Assembly: GCF_946221105.1 (NCBI RefSeq)
Contig: NZ_CAMICL010000015.1
Location: forward strand, 1 to 45,821
DNA from: an uncultured Corynebacterium sp.
GTDB taxonomy: Bacteria > Actinomycetota > Actinomycetes > Mycobacteriales > Mycobacteriaceae
Direction: 5' to 3'
Length of the DNA: 45,821 nt
Of this stretch, positions 16,383-24,212 are shown piece after piece. The notes beneath the pieces were generated by a model. The model made no database searches, had not been told where the DNA came from, and was given only the letters and a program-made list of their open reading frames with translations. The position numbers and the translations under genes are program-made. The stretch's first letter is position 1; every line of letters begins with the position of its first letter.

Positions 16383-17444
16383 CTAGTTCATCGCGCTCTG
16401 GAAGAACTCTACGGAACGTGCGCGATCGTCCGTCAGTGTCTGCAGATCAGCATCCATCAACGCAATATCATCAAGCTCCGGGGCTTCACCCGGCGTACCG
16501 ACGCCGTCGATGACGGGCAGGTAGTTCTGCTCCACGGCGAGCTCTTGCCCCTTCTTGGACAACAGGAAAGTGATGAACAACTCTGCTGCAGCCTGGTTCT
16601 TGGAATCCCCAAACACCGCGATCGGCTCGGTGATGTACGGCGAACCTTCGGTGGCGTACACCTCCTTAATCGGAGAGCCCTTCGCGGCGAGGTCGCGAAC
16701 GAGGTAGTCCACAACCACACCAACTGGGTGCCCGCCGCCAGCAATTTCCTGCGAGGTAGGGCCATTGGATGCGGCAATCATCGGGGCGTTCTCACCGAGA
16801 GCGGTCATCCAATCCTGGCCCAGTTGCTCGTTGTTCATCCACACAGTCGCGTTGTATGCGGCTGCCCCGGAAACTGCCGGGTCCGGCATGACAATCTTGT
16901 CGCGGAAGCGTGCATCCGTCAGATCGGTCCAAGACTTCGGCGCTTCAGATTCATCGATCACGGAAGTGTTGTAGGCGATGACAGTGGGAATAATTCGGGT
17001 CCCGACGTAGTAGCCCTCGGAGTCAACGGCACCGTCCATAACATCACCGGTTTCGACGTTCTCCAGTTTCGCCAGGAGATCATCGGACTTGAAGTCCTCG
17101 AACGTTGGAGCGTCCGCTGCCCAAATCAGGTCTGCCTCTACTGCTCCGGAGGTCTTTTCTGCCTCGATTCGAGCTTTCAGATCGCCGGTGCCTGCGCGGT
17201 ACACCTCCACGTCAACATCCGGGTGTTCCTCGTTGAATGCGGCGACAACCTGGTCAACCTTGTCTTCGGGCTCCGAGGTGTAGAGAGCCAGAGAGCCGGA
17301 AGCAGAGTCCTTCGCGCCATCTTCTGCACCGGACGTCGCGGTGTTGGAGCCATCGTTCTCGGAGGGTTCGGAGCAACCCGCTAGGGCGAGCATTGCAACA
17401 CCTGCTGCTGCAACAACTGAAAGGGACTTCTTTGTGAATTTCAT
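16383..17444 (-). CDS. ABC importer solute-binding lipoprotein
   Basis: A 353-residue lipoprotein with a lipobox LAGC (Cys24) after a basic-hydrophobic signal. The mature part is a family-1/6 extracellular binding protein with the order SLALYTSEPEDKV, VYRAGTGDLKARI, ADLIWAADAPTFE, ARFRDKIVMPDP and an ITEPIAVFGDSKNQ hinge region, as in AfuA/FbpA ferric-binding proteins. I do not see the classical adjacent Tyr-Tyr iron pair, so ligand chemistry may differ. ATG at 17444 has AAAGGAG upstream. It is the first gene of the importer operon, with a possible iron-regulator site in its promoter (17467-17486). Confidence 0.85.
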   Translation of the reverse strand: MKFTKKSLSVVAAAGVAMLALAGCSEPSENDGSNTATSGAEDGAKDSASGSLALYTSEPEDKVDQVVAAFNEEHPDVDVEVYRAGTGDLKARIEAEKTSGAVEADLIWAADAPTFEDFKSDDLLAKLENVETGDVMDGAVDSEGYYVGTRIIPTVIAYNTSVIDESEAPKSWTDLTDARFRDKIVMPDPAVSGAAAYNATVWMNNEQLGQDWMTALGENAPMIAASNGPTSQEIAGGGHPVGVVVDYLVRDLAAKGSPIKEVYATEGSPYITEPIAVFGDSKNQAAAELFITFLLSKKGQELAVEQNYLPVIDGVGTPGEAPELDDIALMDADLQTLTDDRARSVEFFQSAMN

Positions 17445-17466
17445 GAGCGACTCCTTTGTGCGAGCT

Positions 17467-17486
17467 AAAAACCTGGCTCACCTTAA
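17467..17486 (-). promoter_or_regulatory. Candidate DtxR-type operator before the ABC importer
   Basis: On the minus strand TTAAGGTGAGCCAGGTTTT resembles the DtxR box (TTAGGTTAGCCTAACCTAA): the left half is good and the right half degenerate. It lies 23-42 bases before the binding-protein ATG, overlapping the likely promoter. Confidence 0.35.
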
Positions 17487-17523
17487 CACCAGACAAACGA
17501 GTCCGCTCAGCGATGAAATCGCT

Positions 17524-18789
17524 CTAATCCACACCAAGCGCGGGGCCCAATGTTTCCCAACTTGCAACCAGCTCCCGGCGGAACAGCCCGTAATTGTGGG
17601 TGCCTTCCTCAAACTCATAGAAATCCGGTTTCAGTCCCTCGCGCCGTGCCTCGGAGAGGAAGTGCAGCGTGCAGGTGTAGGCCAGCTGTTCATCCGGCAC
17701 GAGCAACGGTTCCGGCGAGTCCTCCACCGGCACGTCCCACTTCGACGGCAGCCCGCGAGAGGCCGTCAGGAACAGCGTTTTGCCCTTGAGGTCGTCGACG
17801 TTGCGCACCGGCGAGTGCGCAGCCCAAGCGCGGTCCCACGCCCGTCCCCACATCTTCGACGGGTCGCCCTTGAACTGCTTGACGGTGCCGTACGCGAAGG
17901 CCTGCCCCACCAGCCCTGTGGTGGACGGGCACGACGAGTACGTGCCGGCGGCGACGAAGCGGTCCTCCATCGCCGCGATGTGCAGCGCCGGCCCGCCGGA
18001 CATGGACAGCCCCGCAATCGCGTCGCGGCCGGTGCCGTGGAAGTGCTCGTCGATAAGCGGAGGCAGCTCCTTGGTCAGATACGTGGTCCACTTGTACACG
18101 CCGTAGCTGGGATCCTCGTCCGCCCAGTCCGCCTGCTGCGAGCCGACGGAGCCGCGCGGGGTGACCACGTTGATGTGCTTGTCCGCGAAGAACTCGGAGG
18201 CGCCGCCGTCCTTCCACCACGGAGTTTTCTCGCCGCCGCCCGCGCCGCCAAGGAGGTAGAACGTCGGCCGCGGAGCCGTGTTTTCTGGTCCGCCGGCGGG
18301 CAGGATCAGCTCGTTTTCAATCTCGCGGCCCATGGACGGCGAGTACACAGTAAGCAACCACACATTGTCCTGCAGGTGCTCTAAATTGCGGAATTGTGCG
18401 GGCGGCGCGCCCGGGTCCGGGAAGGTTCGCTCAACTACGGTGCTGGAACCGAGCGCGTCTGCGGCCACGGAGCTGCCGCCGAAGAGGTACCGGCCGAACA
18501 GGAGGTCGCCCAACGCCCCGCTCATCATGGCGCCGAGCAGGATGATCGGCACCGCCAGTGGCGGGGTGCCTGGCCGCAGCTGCCCGAACCCGTCCGCGAG
18601 CGAGGATCCGAGCCCGCCGGCGCCGAAGATCGTGGCAATTGCCGAACTAAGCGCAGGGGCATCATGCTGCCTATCGACGAGCCCAAGGTCGTCCCCGTTT
18701 TCCACCGCCTGCGCGGGCGGGGCAACTAACAGGCTGAGTGTGGTGGCTGCGGCACACAGGGCGACGCCCCGACGGCAATGTTGTTTCAC
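17524..18789 (-). CDS. Mycolyltransferase (antigen-85 type esterase) 1
   Basis: A 421-residue exported acyltransferase that would move corynomycolates onto trehalose or arabinogalactan. It has a signal peptide (residues 1-28, ending AQA), a linker, then a second hydrophobic stretch (PPLAVPIILLGAMMSGALG, about residues 70-90) before the alpha/beta hydrolase domain. The nucleophile is in GLSMSGG (Ser264) and the catalytic His in EGTHNYGLF (His398); RPTFYLLGGAGGG is the oxyanion-side strand. The GTG at 18789 lies seven bases after TACAGT (18797-18802, minus strand), so it is probably leaderless. It follows a paralogue by 25 bases. Confidence 0.85.
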   Translation of the reverse strand: MKQHCRRGVALCAAATTLSLLVAPPAQAVENGDDLGLVDRQHDAPALSSAIATIFGAGGLGSSLADGFGQLRPGTPPLAVPIILLGAMMSGALGDLLFGRYLFGGSSVAADALGSSTVVERTFPDPGAPPAQFRNLEHLQDNVWLLTVYSPSMGREIENELILPAGGPENTAPRPTFYLLGGAGGGEKTPWWKDGGASEFFADKHINVVTPRGSVGSQQADWADEDPSYGVYKWTTYLTKELPPLIDEHFHGTGRDAIAGLSMSGGPALHIAAMEDRFVAAGTYSSCPSTTGLVGQAFAYGTVKQFKGDPSKMWGRAWDRAWAAHSPVRNVDDLKGKTLFLTASRGLPSKWDVPVEDSPEPLLVPDEQLAYTCTLHFLSEARREGLKPDFYEFEEGTHNYGLFRRELVASWETLGPALGVD

Positions 18790-18814
18790 ATCCGAAACTG
18801 TAGCTGAACACCCA

Positions 18815-20047
18815 TCACTTGCTCGACCCTGCAGACCCGCCGACGGGCTGCGGCGCCTCGTCCGGAAGCGGCGCCTTCGTCACCGGCGCCCCGCGTTCAA
18901 AAGGTTGCGCGTCGATTGCCGGCCCGATCACGTCCCAACTTTTGCGCATGGACTTCTCAAACAGGCCCCAGCTGTGCGTGCCTTCCACCTGCGGGTACCA
19001 CTGCACGTCCAAGCCGGCGCGCTGCGCCCTCTCCACGAAGTATTCAGAGCACGCGTACGACGCAGACTCGATCGCCACGGGCGGTCCTATGCGCTCGGAG
19101 GACGTCTTCGTATCGTCGATAGCGCCGGGCACTCCCTGCGCGGCGGAGATGAACAGCTTCGTGTCTTCCAGCGCATCCAGGTGCAGCACGGGCGAGTGTG
19201 CCATCCACGCCGGATTGGAGGACATGCCCCACATCTTGCGGGGATCCGCACCGTTGAGCTTCAAAGCCTGGCGCACGTATGTGTCGCCGAGAACACCGGA
19301 GGTGGCCGTGCACCCGGAGTACGACGCTGCGGCGGCAAAACGCTCCGGTTCCAACGACGCAATATTGAGTGCCGGCCCGCCGGACATGGAAATGCCTGCG
19401 ATGGCGTCGGTGCCGGTGCCCTGGAACTGCTCGTCCATAAGCGGGGGCAGCTCTTTGGTGAAGTACGTGAGCCACTTGTTGCGCCCCGTCGCATCGTCCT
19501 CGCGGTACCAATCAGCCTGCATTGAGGAGACTGAGCCGATCGGAGTGACCACATTGACCAGTTTGTCCTGGAAGAACTCCTGATAATCGGACGAGTTGCG
19601 CCAGGACCAGCCGTTGGCGGCACCGTCCGCACCCATCAGCAGGTAAAACGTGGGCCGCTTCGCGTCATTGTCCGGTCCGCCGGGCAGGATTACCTCGTTT
19701 TTGACCTCCCTATCCATCGATGGCGAGTACACGACGACCTCGTAGACGTCGTTTTCAATGTGCGTCACCGACTTCAGGGTCGCGGGCTCCGCGTCCGGAT
19801 CCGGAAAGGTCTCGGCGACGTTGCTGGAGCCATTGCTTGTCGACGACCCGCTGCCGCCCAACCCCTCATAGAGCGGCGCGCCGAAGACTCCCCCGCCCAG
19901 TGTCGCGAGAAACAGCGCTGGAACTGCGAGCAGTGGAATCGAGGAAGACAAGCTCGACGCCGCTGCTGGCACGCTGAACGCATCGATGAGACTGGATCCA
20001 CTTTGACGAATTTCACCGCTGAACAGCGACGACAACTTCCAAACCAT
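18815..20047 (-). CDS. Mycolyltransferase (antigen-85 type esterase) 2
   Basis: A 410-residue paralogue of the downstream gene. The alpha/beta hydrolase domain has RPTFYLLMGADG, ELPPLMDEQFQG, the nucleophile elbow GISMSGG (Ser222) and a C-terminal EGTHSWGLF with the catalytic His. The N-terminus lacks a standard cleavable signal: an amphipathic start is followed by a hydrophobic run at about residues 30-58 (SSIPLLAVPALFLATLGGGVFG) that could act as a signal anchor. A Pro/Gly/Ser tail ends the protein. ATG at 20047 comes six bases after TACTGT (20054-20059, minus strand), a likely leaderless start. Confidence 0.84.
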   Translation of the reverse strand: MVWKLSSLFSGEIRQSGSSLIDAFSVPAAASSLSSSIPLLAVPALFLATLGGGVFGAPLYEGLGGSGSSTSNGSSNVAETFPDPDAEPATLKSVTHIENDVYEVVVYSPSMDREVKNEVILPGGPDNDAKRPTFYLLMGADGAANGWSWRNSSDYQEFFQDKLVNVVTPIGSVSSMQADWYREDDATGRNKWLTYFTKELPPLMDEQFQGTGTDAIAGISMSGGPALNIASLEPERFAAAASYSGCTATSGVLGDTYVRQALKLNGADPRKMWGMSSNPAWMAHSPVLHLDALEDTKLFISAAQGVPGAIDDTKTSSERIGPPVAIESASYACSEYFVERAQRAGLDVQWYPQVEGTHSWGLFEKSMRKSWDVIGPAIDAQPFERGAPVTKAPLPDEAPQPVGGSAGSSK

Positions 20048-20068
20048 GCGCTCACAGTACCGGAAGCG

Positions 20069-20105
20069 AAAAACCTCCGGCCCAAAAGCTGGACCGGAGG
20101 TTTTT
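20069..20105 (-). terminator. Strong bidirectional terminator
   Basis: AAAAACCTCCGG (20069-20080) and CCGGAGGTTTTT (20094-20105) form a perfect 12-base stem with A/T runs. It follows tRNA-Glu copy 2 on the minus strand and precedes mycolyltransferase 2, in the same relation as the hairpin after tRNA-Glu copy 1. Confidence 0.85.
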
Positions 20106-20111
20106 GCGTTG

Positions 20112-20184
20112 TACCCCGTACGGGATTTGAACCCGTGTTACCGCCGTGAGAGGGCGACGTCCTAGGCCACTAGACGAACGGGGC
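20112..20184 (-). tRNA. tRNA-Glu (CUC), copy 2
   Basis: A 73-base cloverleaf on the minus strand with anticodon CUC in loop CUCUCAC, the same acceptor and T arm as copy 1, no encoded CCA. Differences from copy 1 are one D-loop base and position 27 (U, making a U-G pair). It lies 29 bases after tRNA-Gln and downstream of gltX, the usual actinobacterial grouping, so this is the ancestral copy by position. Confidence 0.95.
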
Positions 20185-20213
20185 ATTAGGACACAGAACT
20201 TAAAGCTCTGCAG

Positions 20214-20285
20214 CTGGCCTACCAGGACTCGAACCTAGAATGACGGTACCAGAAACCGTAGTGTTGCCAATTACACCATAGGCCA
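20214..20285 (-). tRNA. tRNA-Gln (CUG)
   Basis: A 72-base cloverleaf on the minus strand. The acceptor UGGCCUA pairs with UAGGCCA (weak U1-A72 pair, typical of glutamine tRNA) and the discriminator is G. The anticodon loop UUCUGGU has anticodon CUG (reads CAG), and the T arm has GGTTCGAGTCC. It is probably cotranscribed with tRNA-Glu copy 2. A -10-like TATAGT lies at 20358-20353 upstream. Both tRNAs are charged by the neighbouring GltX type enzyme in bacteria that use Glu-tRNA(Gln) amidation. Confidence 0.95.
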
Positions 20286-20443
20286 TCGTTTTCCAGTCTG
20301 ACCTGCGCTTTTCCTTCCGGTTTAGCGCCTGTCTTGCTGAACAACGTGGATTACTATAACCATGAATCGCTACAGCCACCAAATCCGCAGGCCACCGCCC
20401 AAATCGCGGCGGCCGTTATCGCGCTATAACAACAGCGTTGTAA
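20286..20443 (-). promoter_or_regulatory. gltX to tRNA spacer with tRNA promoter
   Basis: A gene-free gap between the end of gltX and tRNA-Gln. TATAGT (minus strand, 20358-20353) is a good -10 about 70 bases before the tRNA. A small hairpin TTATAGCGCGATAA (about 20418-20431) follows gltX. No other feature is seen. Confidence 0.4.
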
Positions 20444-21931
20444 CTACTCCGCAGCCTGATAGGGAGTCACCTCTCGAGCGGCACGGAGACGCTTCAGCGT
20501 GGACTCGCGGCCCAGCAGCTCCATGGACTCGAACAGCGGCGGAGACACTGCCGCGCCGGTCGCGCCAACGCGCAGGGCACCGAATGCGACACGGGGCTTC
20601 AACCCGAGGTCGTCGATAAGCGCCTTGTTCAACGCCGCCTCGATGTTCGGAGTGGTCCACTCCTCCACCGCTTCCAGCGCGGCGATGCCGGCGTCCAACG
20701 GCTCGACGGCGGTGTCCTTGAGGTTCTTCTTCGCGCTCTTCTCGTCCAGCTCCAGGTCCTCGTCGGCGGTGACGAGGAACTTCAGCAGGTTGTAGCCCTC
20801 AGACAGCACCTTGATGCGCGTCTGCACCAAGTCCGCAGCAATGGCGAACTTGTCCGCCGGGTAATCCTCCGGGAAGTCGGTGTGCTCGGTCAGGTACGCG
20901 CGCAGACGATCGCGGAAGTCCTCCGGCTCGAGCAGGCGGATGTGGTCGGCGTTGATGGCCTCGAGCTTCTTCTGGTCGAAGCGGGCCGGGTTGCCTAGCA
21001 CGTCGTTGACGTCGAAGGCCTTGACAAACTCGTCGACACTGAAGATGTCCTGGTCCGCGGACAGCGACCACCCCAGCAGCGCCAGGTAGTTGATCATGCC
21101 TTCCGGGATGATGCCGTTGTCGCGGTGGTTGAACAGGTTCGACTCCGGGTCGCGCTTGGACAGCTTCTTGTTGCCCTGCCCCATCACGAACGGCAGGTGG
21201 CCGAACTCGGGGGTGAACTCTGCGACACCGACGCGCTTGAGCGCCTCGTACAGCGCCATTTGGCGCGGGGTGGACGACAGCAGGTCCTCGCCGCGCAGGA
21301 CGTGGGTGATGCCCATCAGCGCGTCATCGACAGGGTTGACCAGCGTGTACAGCGGCGCGCCGTTGGAGCGGGCGACCACGAAGTCCGGCTGCGTTTCGGA
21401 CTTGAACGTCACTTCGCCGCGCACCAGGTCGTTCCAGGTCCAGTCCTGGTCCGGCATGCGCAGGCGCCACACCGGCTTACGGCCTTCCGCCTCAAACGCG
21501 TCGATCTGCTCCTGCGTCAGGTCGCGGTCGAAGTTGTCGTAGCCCAGCTGCGGGTCGCGGCCGGCGGCCTTGTGGCGCTCCTGAACCTCTTCGTTGGTGG
21601 AGTACGCCGGGTACACCTCGCCGGCCTCGATGAGCTTGTTCAAAACGTCCGTGTAAATCTCGGAGCGCTGGGACTGGCGGTACGGCTCGTGCGGGCCGCC
21701 CACGTTGATACCTTCGTCCCAGGTCAGGCCCAGCCACTCCAGCGACTCGATGATCGCCTGGTAGCTCTCCTCCGAGTCACGCGCGGCATCCGTGTCCTCG
21801 ATGCGGAACACAAACGTGCCGCCGGAGTGGCGCGCCTGCGCCCAGTTGAACAGTGCCGTGCGCACCATGCCCACGTGCGGGGTTCCGGTTGGTGACGGGC
21901 AAAAACGTACGCGCATTGAAGAGTCAGTCAT
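20444..21931 (-). CDS. gltX: Glutamyl-tRNA synthetase
   Basis: A 495-residue class I synthetase, normal length for the family. The HIGH-type motif is in RFCPSPTGTPHVGMVRTAL near the start and the KMSKS-type loop is KKLSKRD. VFRIEDTDAARDSEESY and LRGEDLLSSTPRQ are further GlxRS signatures. It charges tRNA-Glu and, where a GatCAB amidotransferase exists, tRNA-Gln; both tRNAs lie just downstream. The open frame runs 40 codons further upstream, but ATG at 21931 sits seven bases after TACGAT (21944-21939, minus strand), which fits a leaderless message and the known N-terminus. A repeated word GCCTATCGACG lies 17 bases upstream of the -10. Confidence 0.96.
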   Translation of the reverse strand: MTDSSMRVRFCPSPTGTPHVGMVRTALFNWAQARHSGGTFVFRIEDTDAARDSEESYQAIIESLEWLGLTWDEGINVGGPHEPYRQSQRSEIYTDVLNKLIEAGEVYPAYSTNEEVQERHKAAGRDPQLGYDNFDRDLTQEQIDAFEAEGRKPVWRLRMPDQDWTWNDLVRGEVTFKSETQPDFVVARSNGAPLYTLVNPVDDALMGITHVLRGEDLLSSTPRQMALYEALKRVGVAEFTPEFGHLPFVMGQGNKKLSKRDPESNLFNHRDNGIIPEGMINYLALLGWSLSADQDIFSVDEFVKAFDVNDVLGNPARFDQKKLEAINADHIRLLEPEDFRDRLRAYLTEHTDFPEDYPADKFAIAADLVQTRIKVLSEGYNLLKFLVTADEDLELDEKSAKKNLKDTAVEPLDAGIAALEAVEEWTTPNIEAALNKALIDDLGLKPRVAFGALRVGATGAAVSPPLFESMELLGRESTLKRLRAAREVTPYQAAE

Positions 21932-22668
21932 GTGCGCAATCGTAGCGCGCAGAGCCCCTTGCCTATCGACGTCCTCCGGTGCACCACCGAAAGGAGCATG
22001 GCAATAACCGCTGCACCGCCTATCCTCCCGGCAACGTATTTGAAAGTTCAACTGGCTCGAGACCCCCGATTGGACAAGTCAACTCAACTAGATCCTCTTG
22101 CGTCCAAACTGACCCTGCCAACGACGCCCAATACGGCGACGCCTCATTCTCTAGGGCGTGCCCCACCGCAACCGCAAGAGCCTGTCACGGACGATCGATG
22201 TGGCGGTGCCGAAACTCCGTCACGGCCCATCCTTCCCTTACTACTCGAGCGCCGATCACGCGCAAAGAGCACGCAATCGACTCCGATTCGGCGGCCAGCC
22301 TGTCAGAATCCAAAGCCCTGCGAATGCCGAAAGAACTCGACGAGATGGTCACCGTTTCGAAAAATGCCCGCTCGATATCTACGGTTTCGGCTACCTGTCC
22401 CGTAACATGCTCAGCTTGAAATAGGCGCGGGCGACCCGATAGTTGTCGCTGGAGTCAATCTCTTTTCTGTACAAACCTGAGATGGGAATGGTGCCAGCAC
22501 GAGTTGCAATTGGATATAACGAGGGAGACCCTCCGGAAAAGTGGCGAGCAATGAAACATACATTGTCTACATTTATCTATCCTCCCCTCTACGTTACCCT
22601 CGGACACGCTTCTAGTTCAGGTGGCCGGATAGAGACGACCACGCCACGAAATCGGAAGGAGATCTAGA
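21932..22668. other. Lower-GC stretch without an intact gene
   Basis: Apart from the gltX promoter (21939-21971) I find no convincing gene. Several short frames overlap between 21979 and 22667 with no ribosome sites or family features. Peptides such as DIYGFGYLSRNM (to 22424) and EIGAGDPIVVAGVNL (22417-22480) look protein-like but lie in different frames, consistent with a decayed, frameshifted gene. Composition is closer to the accessory genes that follow than to the core genes on either side. Confidence 0.4.
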
Positions 22669-23100
22669 TTGAACCCCATTCGTTCAGCTGCAATATTCGC
22701 CCTAACCCTAGCGACTACGCTCGCAATTCCTGCGAATGCGCAGGCCAACGATAGACCCACTTCACTATCAACGAATGCAGCTACGGAAACGGACCTGGCC
22801 CCGGGTGAAAGCATCTCTTTTCAAAAGGGTGATGTAGCCAAAGTTGAATTTATTCCGAACGGCCTGCCGGAGAAGGGGCAAGCTAGGGCGGCCGGTTTAA
22901 CAACTGCACCGAACTGCATTGTCGCGAAAGCAGAAAAGGGCTTTGTTCAAGTGGAAAACAATTGCGGCGGCGATGAACCGCAACGCGTGAAAGTGACTCT
23001 GGCTTTTGGCCCTGACAAAGCTTGTAAATCAATCGAACCTGGCTCACGTACTAATCTTGGCCCTGCCATCGGACGAATCGATGGGGTCTATCTCTGCTAG
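22669..23100 (+). CDS. Small secreted protein with tendamistat-like cysteine pattern
   Basis: A 143-residue exported protein starting with TTG after a clear AAGGAGA ribosome site. Its signal peptide ends about residue 26 (PANAQA). The C-terminal 63 residues hold four cysteines: 15 residues between the first two, then a VKVTLAFG strand, then CKSIEPG, T..LG..IG and a final YLC. This resembles the spacing and end motif of tendamistat-type alpha-amylase inhibitors from Streptomyces, but their reactive Trp-Arg-Tyr triplet is absent (the equivalent stretch reads KAEKGFVQ). A two-disulphide beta-sandwich is likely; the partner is unknown. It is the first of three closely spaced genes of unusual composition. 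Confidence 0.7.
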   Translation: MNPIRSAAIFALTLATTLAIPANAQANDRPTSLSTNAATETDLAPGESISFQKGDVAKVEFIPNGLPEKGQARAAGLTTAPNCIVAKAEKGFVQVENNCGGDEPQRVKVTLAFGPDKACKSIEPGSRTNLGPAIGRIDGVYLC

Positions 23101-23127
23101 AGAACAAGAGAAGGAGAAAGCATAAAG

Positions 23128-23460
23128 ATGTCGCGCCGTAGATTCTGTTCAGCAGCGGTAGTAGCTCTCACCGTTTCCGCCATTCACGTCTCTCACGCAG
23201 ACGCTCTAGGCAAAGATGATCCTCGTTACAGAGATAGTATCGGGACTTACACGGTGAAATGCCAGGTACACGAAAACGCTCCCGATAACCCTATTTCCGG
23301 TTTCACGTTTGGAAATCACCCCAAGGATCCTGAAGCGGCTGAAAGTGACGCTAACTCGTTCGTCTCCAAGTTCGGCCCGAACCACGCAAAGCGTCATTGC
23401 AAAACCCAGAAGAAGTACACCCCTCGAGGCGCTTACACAAAATCGAAGAGACCTATTTAA
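23128..23460 (+). CDS. Small secreted basic protein, unknown function
   Basis: A 110-residue exported protein with a signal peptide of about 26 residues (MSRRRFCSAAVVALTVSAIHVSHADA). The mature part of some 84 residues contains two cysteines (VKCQVHE and RHCKTQK) that could form one disulphide, and a strongly basic C-terminus (KTQKKYTPRGAYTKSKRP). I recognise no family. It starts 27 bases after the preceding secreted protein, with AAGGAGAAAG upstream, and is probably cotranscribed with it. Confidence 0.6.
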   Translation: MSRRRFCSAAVVALTVSAIHVSHADALGKDDPRYRDSIGTYTVKCQVHENAPDNPISGFTFGNHPKDPEAAESDANSFVSKFGPNHAKRHCKTQKKYTPRGAYTKSKRPI

Positions 23461-23485
23461 ATCGACGTACAGATAAGGAACCATT

Positions 23486-23914
23486 ATGGATGAGACATCT
23501 ACGTGGTGTTTTTTCACAAAATTCGTGTGTCGGTACGACCAACTTGATGAAGCAAAAGCAAGGCACCAAAGATGTGTCGATGTGGTGCGCGAAAAAAACA
23601 GAGTGCACTTCTCGTCTGAACAGGCATACCAAGCTGGACACAGTGAACCAACTTTTGAACTCCTCCTGTCAGAGATCATTCCACCGAGCGAGGAGCTAAG
23701 CCCAGAACAGGAAGCGGAGTACTCAGTATTCTTCTTCGTAACTGTTGCTGATGTTCCCTGTGATCCCAATGAAGTCGATGATGCGGTGCGACTATTATCA
23801 GCAAAACTTGAAATTGATTTCGAGCCAGGGATCCCTGCGAAGTTCCCAAGCCGCACACGCGGTATTCGTGTCAGCGAAACCGGTCATGAAACTGAGCAAT
23901 GCATCTACCAATAG
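23486..23914 (+). CDS. Acidic cytosolic protein, unknown function
   Basis: A 142-residue protein with no signal peptide or membrane segment, rich in Glu/Asp, with four scattered cysteines. ATG at 23486 has AAGGA upstream, and the gene starts 25 bases after the preceding one, as third gene of the cassette. No family is recognised. The layout (two secreted small proteins followed by an acidic cytosolic protein) would fit an export-plus-protection arrangement, but this is only a suggestion from context. It is followed by a repeat region. Confidence 0.55.
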   Translation: MDETSTWCFFTKFVCRYDQLDEAKARHQRCVDVVREKNRVHFSSEQAYQAGHSEPTFELLLSEIIPPSEELSPEQEAEYSVFFFVTVADVPCDPNEVDDAVRLLSAKLEIDFEPGIPAKFPSRTRGIRVSETGHETEQCIYQ

Positions 23915-24013
23915 GGGTAGTCACCCCTATTCACCTTGCTAAGCTGGCTACCCTAGACTTTGTGTCTGCTTCAAATCGAGTCGAAAGTAAGAAGCAGCAA
24001 CACCACCCCGGGA

Positions 24014-24084
24014 CAGAACCGGCACAACATTATGCGGCCGCAGAACCGGCACAACATTATGCGGCCGCAGAACCGGCACAACAT
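24014..24084 (+). repeat. 27-base tandem repeat, 2.6 copies
   Basis: CAGAACCGGCACAACATTATGCGGCCG is repeated exactly (24014-24040, 24041-24067), and its first 17 bases recur at 24068-24084, running straight into the inverted repeat that follows. It lies in the 298-base gap between two convergent genes. Confidence 0.95.
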
Positions 24085-24172
24085 GGTTTTGTAAAACTCG
24101 GCCTAAAACAAAACCTAAAACCCAATACCCCCCAGCTCCCTCCACCCCACTGTGGCCAAGTTTTACAAAACC
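24085..24172. repeat. 19-base inverted repeat around a 50-base spacer
   Basis: GGTTTTGTAAAACTCGGCC (24085-24103) is matched in reverse by GGCCAAGTTTTACAAAACC (24154-24172) with a single mismatch. Each arm contains TTTTGTAAAA, itself almost palindromic. The spacer has CCTAAAACAAAACCTAAAACCC and a C-rich tract. It could be a bidirectional terminator, a pair of protein sites or a mobile repeat element. Confidence 0.9.
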
Positions 24173-24212
24173 GCGCCTTGGCAGGCGCCCCGGGAGGCGC
24201 TTGGGTGGTGCG

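Noticed and set aside
24014..24084. Tandem repeat as a CRISPR array
   Set aside because: The 27-base units are directly adjacent with no variable spacers, and no cas genes are present.
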